The notes under the pieces: generated by a model
What the model saw: the letters and a program-made list of their open reading frames with translations, nothing else
Told to the model about the DNA's origin: nothing
Databases searched by the model: none
Shown: in pieces, positions 26,663 through 34,906 of the stretch
How positions within the stretch are numbered: the stretch's first letter is position 1
How the letters are laid out: every line of letters starts with the position of its first letter
Source of the DNA: CAVPKN01 sp963832835
Lineage (GTDB): Bacteria; Chlamydiota; Chlamydiia; Chlamydiales; JAAKFR01
NCBI GenBank assembly: GCA_963832835.1
Contig: CAWHVD010000001.1
Coordinates: 2,108,001 to 2,172,000 of the forward strand
Direction of reading: 5' to 3'
Length of the DNA stretch: 64,000 nt
Position numbers and translations under genes: made by a program

Positions 26663-28576
26663 TCAAAAATCTATCTCTTGAATGACTTTCAATTTTTCTT
26701 TTATTTCATCGATGAAATGATGAGAAATGACTAAAATAGACGGGGGACAAGAAAGCTGTTGCAAGGCATGAATAGCTTCGAGCTGATAATTGATATTGAC
26801 TTTATCAAGATGAGTCAAGGGCTCATCTAAAATAACAAAACGCAATTCTTTAGTAGATCTACACGATTCTAAGGCGATGAGGATAACCAGCCTTCGTTTT
26901 TCTCCTGATGACAACGTAGAGAAATTCCTCGCGGGAAAAATCCGATCAGTCGCTAGATTACCTCCAGCATTTTTAAAAAATGAATCTATTTGATCTATTT
27001 GCTTTTTTCTTAAGTCTTTCAAAAACTCTAACATCTGGCAAGGAAATACTGAAGGCTTACGGGCTTCAATATTTTTAATTTCTTGCTCAATTAAATTGTC
27101 TGGAGATTTCCATGCCAAATCGACCAACAATGAATCAAACTGGGTTTTAGATTCCTTAAGCAAAGATTCATTTCCCAAAAAGGTAATGCTTTTGAACAAA
27201 TCTATTATCCTAGTATTCGTGCTCACATTTTCTTCCCTAAAAAAGAAGATTCTAGAATCGAACTCTTCACGTGAAAGCTCATGAACATTGATAACTTGCC
27301 CATGAGATATAAAAAGGAGATCCCCCGTATGTTCTATGAGATGTGTTACTGCTGCAAGAAAGGTCGATTTTCCTTTCCCGGATGGTGCTTTTAAAAGGGT
27401 GACTGAGCCCGAAGGAATGAAACAAGATACTGACAATGTTTCATGTTGGAAGGAAACATTTGGTGAAAAATCCTCGAGCAATAATCCATTGTCATATTTA
27501 GGCGAAATGACAGCTTGAAGAACCCGCCCCTGAAGGGCTTCGGGATGCTTCGCCTTGTAAGATTTTGAAACGTATTTGCTTAGGCTCGCCTCACTCGGCC
27601 CTGAAGGGTCTGGATTGCAGCTTAGCGCAAGTTCAGTTTTTTTGTGCATGCTGCAATGCTCCTTCCATCTTTGAGGAGTCGCTATCAAGTCAAGGCTAGA
27701 TAATGCCTGAATGAGATGAGAAGTTGTTTCGGTTGTCCTCATAGCCGCAACCCTAGACTTTTGGAATGCTAATGTTCCTGTGAGACCGACCAAGCCCTGT
27801 GTAAGACCAAAAAAGCTCGATAAAAGTTGTCCCGTGCCGCTCCAGATGAATCTCAATGAAAACAGTAAAAGTGGTAATTGCGATAAAAAATTCACCTTTA
27901 CTGTAAGCCAAACATGTTCTTTGTATATTTTGTCCACATACTGAAGAAGCTGCGCCGCTAAGCCGAGACGTAATTCAGATTCCCTTCTAAAGGTATTTTC
28001 TTTAAAAAATCTTTCACCGATTGGAAAAGATGCCAATCCTAAAACTATCACAATAAAAGCAGTCGTGCTATCGCCGTTTGCCAGAAGAGCAAAACCACAA
28101 AAAAGCGGAGCGCCTATATTTAAGATTCTTGATCTTTGGTAGCCATTTAGTTCTGATTGATAGACTTCTGTAGGAAGCGATTGCAATGAATTGATTTCTG
28201 TTTCAGAACAACCTCTACCCGCTAAAAAAGACTGAATCTCTATAGAATGGGTGCTTAATCGTTTGAGATATTTTTGAAGCTCCAAACTCAGAAAAGTTCC
28301 TGATTTGTTCTGAAGAAAAGCACCGATTATCGCACCACCAATCTTTAAGACAACCCCCGTAAAGAAAATCCATAGAGGCCTATAGGCAGATAACCCAAGA
28401 GTAATAAAAAAATATCCCCATATCTCAACGAATAAAAATAAAGCTAAAAAAAGGCGAAATGATGCTAAGATTGTCGATGGTTTTTCATGACCAGAAACCT
28501 CAAATAAGAGAGATGCCGGCACTTGATTATTTCCACACCATTTTTTATCTAGATCTATGAGAATGGATTTTTTCAA
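26663..28576 (-). CDS. ABC transporter, fused membrane and ATPase domains
   Basis: About 638 residues from a TTG at 28576, which follows TAGGAGAG; the frame is open to 28645. The N-terminal 350 residues hold several membrane helices in an SbmA/BacA- or ABCD-like arrangement; the C-terminal ATPase has Walker A APSGKGKST, signature LSSGEKRR, Walker B FVILDEPLTHLD and the switch His in ISHH. It is likely a half-transporter acting as a dimer. Substrate unknown. It lies downstream of an Rhs toxin/immunity remnant but is separated from it by 320 bases. Confidence 0.8.
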   Translation of the reverse strand: MKKSILIDLDKKWCGNNQVPASLLFEVSGHEKPSTILASFRLFLALFLFVEIWGYFFITLGLSAYRPLWIFFTGVVLKIGGAIIGAFLQNKSGTFLSLELQKYLKRLSTHSIEIQSFLAGRGCSETEINSLQSLPTEVYQSELNGYQRSRILNIGAPLFCGFALLANGDSTTAFIVIVLGLASFPIGERFFKENTFRRESELRLGLAAQLLQYVDKIYKEHVWLTVKVNFLSQLPLLLFSLRFIWSGTGQLLSSFFGLTQGLVGLTGTLAFQKSRVAAMRTTETTSHLIQALSSLDLIATPQRWKEHCSMHKKTELALSCNPDPSGPSEASLSKYVSKSYKAKHPEALQGRVLQAVISPKYDNGLLLEDFSPNVSFQHETLSVSCFIPSGSVTLLKAPSGKGKSTFLAAVTHLIEHTGDLLFISHGQVINVHELSREEFDSRIFFFREENVSTNTRIIDLFKSITFLGNESLLKESKTQFDSLLVDLAWKSPDNLIEQEIKNIEARKPSVFPCQMLEFLKDLRKKQIDQIDSFFKNAGGNLATDRIFPARNFSTLSSGEKRRLVILIALESCRSTKELRFVILDEPLTHLDKVNINYQLEAIHALQQLSCPPSILVISHHFIDEIKEKLKVIQEIDF

Positions 28577-28604
28577 CTGCCAGTTCTCTCCTATGTAAGC
28601 TAGC

Positions 28605-28805
28605 TTAGACCATTGGTTTATCGTCGCAACACCAAGTTGCCACAACTGGCCCTGACTCTGTCAATTTCCATGACGACGCAAATGCTTTTGCTGGCAAGTC
28701 CCTCTTTTTGACAATTCTAAGAGTAGATTCTTTAAACTCTAGGTTTGATGTTTCATGAAGGACTTCATCTTCATTCAGTGCAAAATGCTGATGAGAGACT
28801 GACTT
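28605..28805 (-). pseudogene. Open-frame tail of an unrecognised gene
   Basis: An open frame of 66 codons with no ATG ends at TAA 28605-28607, just upstream of the ABC gene start. It reads HQHFALNEDEVLHETSNLEF then KESTLRIVKKRDLPAKAFAS. Composition looks coding. I do not recognise it; it may be the 3' remnant of a deleted upstream gene, or a chance frame. Confidence 0.3.
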
Positions 28806-28895
28806 CTACTCACAAGCAAAATTCATACCTTTAGGACGAAATTTCCGGATGCACCAGAAATGTTTATGAAATCGCCCTGAAATGTTCATTGATCT

Positions 28896-29225
28896 TCATA
28901 ATTTATTTTTTAAATCTTCTATTTTGTCTTTGATCATTTTATTTAAAATATTCAATGAATTCACAACTATTGTATCTCCATCATTAGCGGGCTTATCTAA
29001 ACCCTGGTCTAAAGCTAAAGAATAAGCAACCTCAATATCCAGCCATGTTGTACGGAAATTTTTTTTCCATTCTTTATCTACTACCGTCAACTGCTTTAGA
29101 TAACTTTCTAAATCGTATATTAAGTCGCTAATATAGATAGATTTATTAAAATATTTTGTAATTTTTAAAGTCATCAATTCTAAAACGCTAATATCTTTTT
29201 GGATGCTATTTTCTTGCAGCGTCAT
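28896..29225 (-). CDS. Putative immunity protein for orphan Rhs toxin tip
   Basis: 109 residues, acidic and helical, no signal peptide. The start overlaps the toxin-tip stop as ATGA. The segment ISDLIYDLESYLKQL followed by KEWKKNFRTTWLDIEVAYS and ALDQ is typical of small contact-dependent-inhibition immunity proteins. A cytosolic immunity protein fits a nuclease-type toxin. The assignment rests on position and style, not on a tested family match. Confidence 0.6.
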   Translation of the reverse strand: MTLQENSIQKDISVLELMTLKITKYFNKSIYISDLIYDLESYLKQLTVVDKEWKKNFRTTWLDIEVAYSLALDQGLDKPANDGDTIVVNSLNILNKMIKDKIEDLKNKL

Positions 29226-30079
29226 TGGTTGATTTCTCCATAAGAAATTGTTATCACTCTACCTTCATTATTTAAAACGACAGCCACGTCATTAACACTA
29301 TCATAGTAAGCCATAGTACCTGGATTTTTTCCTGCAGAATAAGAACCTTTCTTTATCGTCTGTTCGATTACAGAAGGAGTAAATCCTCTATTTTGCGTTT
29401 GATCTAAAGCATGTGCTGAATAAGTACGACCTTGAATAGTTGCCAGGCTATTTTTTAAAGGTTGATAAGAAGGATTTTTTAACTCAAAGCCTTTATGACC
29501 AAGAAATCCATTACTCCCTCTTAGTTGTTTAGTACTTTGCTTAGCAATTTTAGTGATTTGAGTAGGCATTCTCGCTAATTTGGTGAACCCAATCACACCC
29601 TTGATCGCCCCATATCCTCCAGCAACCAGAGAGCCTATTTCTAACCCCATCGTAGTTTTAGAGCGGAAAGCTTGATAGAGAGCGTCTAATTCATCCATTG
29701 CCATCATGCCCATCAGGCAGCTTCCTACTGCGGCGATTTGACGCATTTGAGATTGCTCTACTGCTTCGATCATATTGATTCTTTCGTGAAGGCTCATCTC
29801 CAGTTCTGCAGAGCCGATGTAGACAGCTGCACTTTGAAGGTCATGGAGTGAGCCTGCCAAAAAATCCACGACGCCATGGCCTATCCCTCCCAGCACGCTT
29901 TTGATATTGCTGCCCATTTTGCTACGGTAGCTATTGGCTGGAGCTTCGCTTCTTCCATCTCTTCCGCAGATGCAAACGCATCCTGGCGGGGCATTATGCC
30001 AGCCAGGGTGTCCATGCTGCGTGCAGCCACAATTTGGGGCTAATTGGGAGTTAAATCCGAAATAATCCACATATTTCAC
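29222..30079 (-). CDS. Orphan Rhs C-terminal toxin (DUF4258/BECR-like nuclease)
   Basis: 285 residues from ATG 30079, but the homologous frame opens a few codons earlier (VRNNPVKYVDYFG), the usual end of an Rhs core. A Cys/His-rich stretch follows (CGCTQHGHPGW, GCVCICGRDGR), then helical pre-toxin sequence. The C-terminal domain reads YSAHALDQTQNRGFTPSVIE, KNPGTMAYYDSVNDVAVVLN and GRVITISYG, a pattern of polymorphic-toxin RNases annotated DUF4258-like. The Rhs barrel that would deliver it is missing. Confidence 0.65.
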   Translation of the reverse strand: MKYVDYFGFNSQLAPNCGCTQHGHPGWHNAPPGCVCICGRDGRSEAPANSYRSKMGSNIKSVLGGIGHGVVDFLAGSLHDLQSAAVYIGSAELEMSLHERINMIEAVEQSQMRQIAAVGSCLMGMMAMDELDALYQAFRSKTTMGLEIGSLVAGGYGAIKGVIGFTKLARMPTQITKIAKQSTKQLRGSNGFLGHKGFELKNPSYQPLKNSLATIQGRTYSAHALDQTQNRGFTPSVIEQTIKKGSYSAGKNPGTMAYYDSVNDVAVVLNNEGRVITISYGEINQ

Positions 30080-30083
30080 GGGA

Positions 30084-30266
30084 TTATTGCGGACGGTCGA
30101 CTTCTACCTCCGTGTAGTCACCGTGAATGGTGCTGACGTTTTCAACTATGCTAGCTGGATCCCCTTCTCTTGATCCGAGGTATATTTCACTGATTGAACT
30201 TTGAGCAGCATTTACATGCTGAATACAGAACAGGCAGGCTATAAAGCCAAGTATCAATCGCGTCAT
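30084..30266 (-). pseudogene. Rhs N-terminal remnant after core deletion
   Basis: 60 codons: a signal peptide (ILGFIACLFCIQHVNA) then DPASIVENVSTIHGDYTEVE and VD, which looks like the start of secreted chlamydial Rhs proteins. After VD the sequence jumps, one frame off, to VRNNPVKYVDYFG, the end of an Rhs core. More than 1000 codons of YD-repeat core appear to have been deleted at this point (near 30085). Confidence 0.6.
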
Positions 30267-30402
30267 CGTTTAGCTCGCTAATTAGCGCAAGGCACACCTT
30301 ACAATCTGAAAGCGTTGGATAATACGCAAAATGCCAGTATTTTCACGAATAGAATTTTTTATGATTTTGTTAAGCTCTCGTTAAACAGAAACTACCCAGC
30401 TA

Positions 30403-30581
30403 CAGGGCGTTTTCACTAAAAAGATTTGACAGTCATTAAATCCTTCCTATCCTGCCGCTTGCGATCCTGCTCATCATGTTATTTTTCAAAAAGAGAAACA
30501 AGATTTGCAGGATCGCAAGCGGCAGGATATTGAGGATAAATAACTTATCTTCTGTAAAGTATTTTTAGTGAAAACACCCTG
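30403..30581. mobile_element. Non-autonomous ISAs1-like MITE with 9-bp target duplication
   Basis: The ends are inverted repeats CAGGGCGTTTTCACTAAAAA and its near-complement TTTTTAGTGAAAACACCCTG. The target duplication ACCCAGCTA lies at 30394-30402 and 30582-30590. An internal hairpin (TCCTGCCGCTTGCGATCCTGC and complement) fills the centre. The terminal CAGGGCGTT is the same as in the ISAs1 copy at 6510, and both make 9-base duplications, so that transposase family may mobilise it. The rest of the 480-base gap 30267-30746 shows no gene. Confidence 0.85.
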
Positions 30582-30746
30582 ACCCAGCTATGGCCACTAC
30601 CTGTGTATTTGATCGTTTTGCTTTGAATTTTCCCACAGAGAGGCTTTTAACCAAAAAGATGGATTACCTGAATAGTTACAAAAAATCCTCTTTGCGTCTT
30701 TGTGTCTTTGCGTTTAAATGGGTGGGAACGATAGGAGGTTAGAAAA

Positions 30747-31334
30747 ATGGAACACCCTTTCACATTGCCATTAGGAGCTAAAGCTCCCCCGTTTAAGTTG
30801 CCAGCCACAGACGGGAAACAATACAGTCTACCAGACTTCAAAGGATCGAAAGTCCTCGTTATTTTTTTCACGTGCAACCACTGCCCTTATGTCACCGGAT
30901 CTGACGAAGTGACACGTCAAACCGCTGACAAATTCAAGGCCCAAGGAGTCCAATTTGTCGGGATTAATTCTAATAGCAAAAATACTTACAGTGAAGATTC
31001 CTTTGAGCACATGATCGCTCGGATGAAAACCTATCAATTTCCTTGGATCTATTTGTATGATGCTGATCAGGATGTAGCACGCAGCTATGGAGCGCTCCGT
31101 ACACCCCAGTTTTATGTTTTCGACAGCGAAGCTCGATTGATTTACTGCGGCAGAGGGAATGACAGTCCCCGTGACACTTCTAAAATGACACGCAACGATT
31201 TAGCACATGCCCTAGAAGAACATCTGAGCGGTAAATCTATTTCATTACCTCTCACCAATCCGATCGGATGCAACATCAAATGGGAAGGTAAGCCCCCTCA
31301 CTGGATGCCTCCAGAAGCATGTGATCTCATTTAA
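30747..31334 (+). CDS. Thioredoxin-family redoxin (AhpC/TSA-type, CNHCP motif)
   Basis: 195 residues with AGGAGG at 30733-30738. Thioredoxin fold with FKGSKVLVIFFTCNHCPYV, where the two Cys form the redox motif CNHC, and a cis-Pro loop (ALRTPQFYVFD). It lacks a signal peptide, so it is cytosolic. This subgroup is widespread and of unproven substrate. A terminator follows. Confidence 0.88.
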   Translation: MEHPFTLPLGAKAPPFKLPATDGKQYSLPDFKGSKVLVIFFTCNHCPYVTGSDEVTRQTADKFKAQGVQFVGINSNSKNTYSEDSFEHMIARMKTYQFPWIYLYDADQDVARSYGALRTPQFYVFDSEARLIYCGRGNDSPRDTSKMTRNDLAHALEEHLSGKSISLPLTNPIGCNIKWEGKPPHWMPPEACDLI

Positions 31335-31359
31335 TTTTTTTGTCTCCTTGAAAACTAAT

Positions 31360-31382
31360 CCTTAGATCGTTAAGGTTTTTTG
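31360..31382 (+). terminator. Rho-independent terminator after redoxin gene
   Basis: CCTTA-GATCGT-TAAGG followed by TTTTTTGC. The stem is short (5 bp) but the T-run is clear. Confidence 0.55.
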
Positions 31383-31402
31383 CTTTTAACAAGGAGAAAA
31401 AA

Positions 31403-31942
31403 ATGACAACATCAACGGTTAACTTTGAAATTGGGGTTGTGGGTCCGGTACCTTCATGCGACTATTACCTCATAAAGTCAGGTGAGCTTGCTGGCAGAAA
31501 CATCGTCACAAATAAAAATCAAAGTCCGGTTTCATGGTCTGATGTAGCTATTGTTGTAGGGGTGCTTGTCCTAACCGGCGGAATCCTTCTGGCGCATAAT
31601 TTATATCAAAATTACAACAAGCCCAATTTTTTTGCAGAATCCGATAAAACAAACTACAACAGACCTAAAGTTTTTGCAGAATTTGATCACGAAAATTTTG
31701 CAAAATATCAGATTAATGCTCAGAACGATCAAATCCAATCGTTACCAAAAGACCATTATGCTTCTCTAAAATTGAATGTGTCAAGTGCGCAAAGATATTT
31801 CATGGTCATCAATGAAGGGGGAACCCTTAAGTGTACCGATCTCTATTACACCACTCAAGTGAGCATTATGGAAGCTTATGTCAAAGCTACCCCTTTAAAA
31901 TTATATCGGGTAGTGTGCGACGTAATAGACACAACTCCATAA
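31403..31942 (+). CDS. Uncharacterised single-pass membrane protein
   Basis: 179 residues, AAGGAG seven bases upstream. One membrane helix (about 51-70, IVVGVLVLTGGILLAHNLY). The tail has two similar stretches (YNKPNFFAESDKTNY and YNRPKVFAEFDHENF), so a short internal repeat. I recognise no family. It is bounded by terminators on both sides, so it is a single-gene unit. Confidence 0.65.
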   Translation: MTTSTVNFEIGVVGPVPSCDYYLIKSGELAGRNIVTNKNQSPVSWSDVAIVVGVLVLTGGILLAHNLYQNYNKPNFFAESDKTNYNRPKVFAEFDHENFAKYQINAQNDQIQSLPKDHYASLKLNVSSAQRYFMVINEGGTLKCTDLYYTTQVSIMEAYVKATPLKLYRVVCDVIDTTP

Positions 31943-31962
31943 GAAAGAATCAGCGTATGCCA

Positions 31963-31999
31963 AGAGCCCGGGGCCCTTACCCGGGCATGTGCTCTTTTT
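31963..31999 (+). terminator. Rho-independent terminator
   Basis: AGAGCCCGGG and CCCGGGCATGTGCTCT form a strong stem with a small bulge, followed by TTTTTC. It separates the 179-residue membrane protein from the exporter operon. Confidence 0.75.
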
Positions 32000-32057
32000 C
32001 TGTCTGACAAATAATCCCAAACGTCCTATATGTGCATAACGGAGGGTAAAAAACCGC

Positions 32058-33599
32058 ATGCGCATCTTTTGGATTTTAGCCCTAGGCTTGATTGGCACGC
32101 TTGCCTGGGGTAGCGAGTGCCAGCTGAGCTCTACCGATGCCATTAAACAGACGCTACAAAATCAGTGGTCCATCCAACTCTCCGAACAACAAACTGTTGT
32201 CCAAGAAGGGCTTCTACAGCAGGCTGCGGGTGCTTTCGATGCAGTGTTAAATACCGATTATTCCAGAACCTTTCAGGTCGACCTCCAATCTCCTCTGGGT
32301 GACAAATCGGATTTTGTGGGTAAGCTGACAGAAACAAATCTGATCCTCCAGAAATTATCACGCATCGGAACCGTCTATTCACTAAACTATAGAAACGTCA
32401 ATGTCCTCAATCCGTTCATTATTAATCTAGAGCCTCCCCGTACCGACACTACAGCCCTTTCCTTCTCCATCAATCAACCTTTGCTACGCAACTTGTACTA
32501 CAGTCCTCAAACAACACTTGAGAAGGTTCAGTATATGGCTTATGAATCCTCAGTATTTCAAAATGTTCAAAACATCGCAAATGCAGTAGCCACTACCCTT
32601 GCTGCTTATTGGCAAGTCGTGGGCAACAAAAAAATCCTGAATGCCACAATTCAACAGGAAGAAGAATTGACACGCTTTGCACAGTATGCACAAAGACTTG
32701 TTGATGAAGACCAACAAGGAGCGGCCTCTGTTTACCAACCACTTGCCAATTTAGCCAACGCAACAGTTGACCGGCTGCAGGCCGAACAAAATGTACGCAC
32801 GGCATACAACGCTCTTCTGTTTGCAATGGGCAGCGCCCCTCCCCGTGAGGACGAGGATACTTATCAATGCATCGAATTTGAACCTTTACCACCGCTCACC
32901 AATCTTCCTGAACTAGACGAATGCTGCTTTCAAAATTACCTCTCTCTCATCCCCATTAAGAGAATGGATGTAGTAGCCTCTCATCTGCTTGAAGATGTTG
33001 CCGCGCTCAACTTACAATCAGCAATGAACTCATTACTGCCTGAGCTCAATGTGATCGGCAAAGCCGGACTATTGAATACCAATGGCGGCCGTAGACACAG
33101 CGGACTCTATGAGTCCTTTCCCGCCCAATCGAAACCTGAAAAAGATTATACGATTGGAATTACTCTCTCGTATCCATTCTGTAATGACGCGGCAAAAGGA
33201 CTTGTGAAGCAAAATAAAGCCCTCCTTTTTCAGTCCCAAATCAATACTAGCCAGCTCGAGAGTCAAATTATCACCAATTTTAAAATCGCATTCACCTTGA
33301 ACAACGCCTTGGTCAAACAATTGGTAGAAGCCCGCAAGGCTACCAAAGATTCAAGACTGGCCCTCGATGCGGAGGTCATAAAGCTACAAATTGGACTCAC
33401 TTCGTGGTTTGATGTATTAGGGCTGGCCAATGATGCTATAGCCGCTCAAATACAAGAGTACAGCCTTGAGATTCTTTTTCTTCAGAACTTGGTCCAACTC
33501 CACCTTCTCGTTGGAGATCTAGTGAGTTGGGATGGACACATTAATTGCATGGATATCGCCGATTTCAAACAGTTTTTGTGTAAAAATACACCATACTAA
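32058..33599 (+). CDS. TolC-family outer membrane channel of the NHLM exporter
   Basis: 513 residues with a cleavable signal peptide (ILALGLIGTLAWGSEC) and GGAGGG upstream. OEP-type helical domains are visible (SFSINQPLLRNLYYSP, ITLSYPFCNDAAKGLV). It heads a tight operon with the adaptor and two ABC proteins, so it should be the outer membrane exit of that type I-like exporter rather than of the RND pump. Confidence 0.88.
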   Translation: MRIFWILALGLIGTLAWGSECQLSSTDAIKQTLQNQWSIQLSEQQTVVQEGLLQQAAGAFDAVLNTDYSRTFQVDLQSPLGDKSDFVGKLTETNLILQKLSRIGTVYSLNYRNVNVLNPFIINLEPPRTDTTALSFSINQPLLRNLYYSPQTTLEKVQYMAYESSVFQNVQNIANAVATTLAAYWQVVGNKKILNATIQQEEELTRFAQYAQRLVDEDQQGAASVYQPLANLANATVDRLQAEQNVRTAYNALLFAMGSAPPREDEDTYQCIEFEPLPPLTNLPELDECCFQNYLSLIPIKRMDVVASHLLEDVAALNLQSAMNSLLPELNVIGKAGLLNTNGGRRHSGLYESFPAQSKPEKDYTIGITLSYPFCNDAAKGLVKQNKALLFQSQINTSQLESQIITNFKIAFTLNNALVKQLVEARKATKDSRLALDAEVIKLQIGLTSWFDVLGLANDAIAAQIQEYSLEILFLQNLVQLHLLVGDLVSWDGHINCMDIADFKQFLCKNTPY

Positions 33600-33616
33600 A
33601 GAGAGTGTAGTAATAA

Positions 33617-34906
33617 ATGGAAGCCACAACTGAGCCCAAAAAAGCAGAATCTCGGTTCAAGAGGCCAGCGCTAGCTGATGAACTGGACACGATGATGGTC
33701 GTCGTAAAACCCAAAGGGTGGCTCGCTGTCTATTCCGGTTTGGCGATCTTGGCTTTGATTATCATCTGGGGGTTTGTGGGCAAAATTCCCATCATCGTCA
33801 GTGGCCTTGCATTATCTCTAAGCACAGAAGGAACTTATGTTGTTGTTGCACAGACAGATGGAACCGTAGTTGAAATTCTTGTCCATGAAGGGCAGATGAT
33901 AGAAAAGGGGCAGGTATTAGTTAAAATCGTCGATCCGGTTAGCCAACTATCCATTGCAGTACAACAACAAAAAATCGAAATCGCCGAAAATAACTTGCAG
34001 GAACTGCGCGCTAAAATTGCCCAAGAAAATCAAGACCGTGGCGAGGCCATTCTAAAGAAAATTGCTAGCGAGAAATATGCACTGGCAAATAGCGAAAGTA
34101 CACTCCCCTATCTGGAAAAAGATCTCGAATCCAAGATTCGTCTGAACAAAGAGGGCATTATTTCTATGCCCGATGTTGAAAAGGCACGTGCCACATTGAT
34201 GAAAACTCAAAATGATATTCAACAACACAAAGCCACTATTCAAAGCCTCGAAGCCAGCTACGCCACAGCCTATCGGATAGAAGAAATTAAGACCGCAGAG
34301 ATCGCCCTCTTTGAATACCAAAAGCAACTCGAACGGATGCAACTCGAAAGAACCTTTTTGGAGGTCAGATCGGATAAAGAAGGCACATTGCTTGAAATAC
34401 TCGTATCCAATGGAAGTAGGGTCAAACTAGGGGAAGTGGTAGCCACCATCGAGCTCCCTTTGGAAAAGGAGCAACGGCTTCGATTCTATGCTGCAGTAGG
34501 TGGAGAATATGGTGTTTTGCTGAAAAAAGGGCTGCCTGTTCAGGTTGAAGTAGCAGGGGTAGACCCTAAACAATACGGCTATCTTTTGGGCACTATTGAT
34601 TATGTCTCACCCTACCCTGTTTCAACCGCTGAGATGACTGCATCTGTTGCCAACGCTGAGCTGGCCAGTTTCCTTAAGGGAGGGCAAGAGGCTGTATATG
34701 CCGTATCCATCAAATTAATTCCCGACCCCGACACGCAAAGCGGTCTTAAATGGAGCACACGGTATGGGCCCGCGCGCGAGATTTCTACGGGAACTTTGGC
34801 TATTGCACGCGTTGTCGTACAGGAAAAAAGGCCTATTTTCTACATCCTTCCGGAGGAAATCGGTCCTTACGTACAAGAATTTTTACCGCACCCTGATACA
34901 CAATGA
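33617..34906 (+). CDS. NHLM-type HlyD-family secretion adaptor
   Basis: 429 residues. One N-terminal membrane helix (about 34-55, AVYSGLAILALIIIWGFV), a lipoyl half-motif (VVAQTDGTVVEILVHEGQMI), a long coiled-coil hairpin (about 110-240), and a second half-motif (RSDKEGTLLEILVSNGSRV). This is the layout of the HlyD-like protein of NHLM bacteriocin exporters. It begins 17 bases after the TolC stop and overlaps the next gene by ATGA. Confidence 0.88.
   Translation: MEATTEPKKAESRFKRPALADELDTMMVVVKPKGWLAVYSGLAILALIIIWGFVGKIPIIVSGLALSLSTEGTYVVVAQTDGTVVEILVHEGQMIEKGQVLVKIVDPVSQLSIAVQQQKIEIAENNLQELRAKIAQENQDRGEAILKKIASEKYALANSESTLPYLEKDLESKIRLNKEGIISMPDVEKARATLMKTQNDIQQHKATIQSLEASYATAYRIEEIKTAEIALFEYQKQLERMQLERTFLEVRSDKEGTLLEILVSNGSRVKLGEVVATIELPLEKEQRLRFYAAVGGEYGVLLKKGLPVQVEVAGVDPKQYGYLLGTIDYVSPYPVSTAEMTASVANAELASFLKGGQEAVYAVSIKLIPDPDTQSGLKWSTRYGPAREISTGTLAIARVVVQEKRPIFYILPEEIGPYVQEFLPHPDTQ

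Noticed and set aside
31403..31942. The 179-residue protein as the NHLM precursor peptide
   Set aside because: It has a membrane helix, no double-Gly leader, and terminators separate it from the exporter operon.
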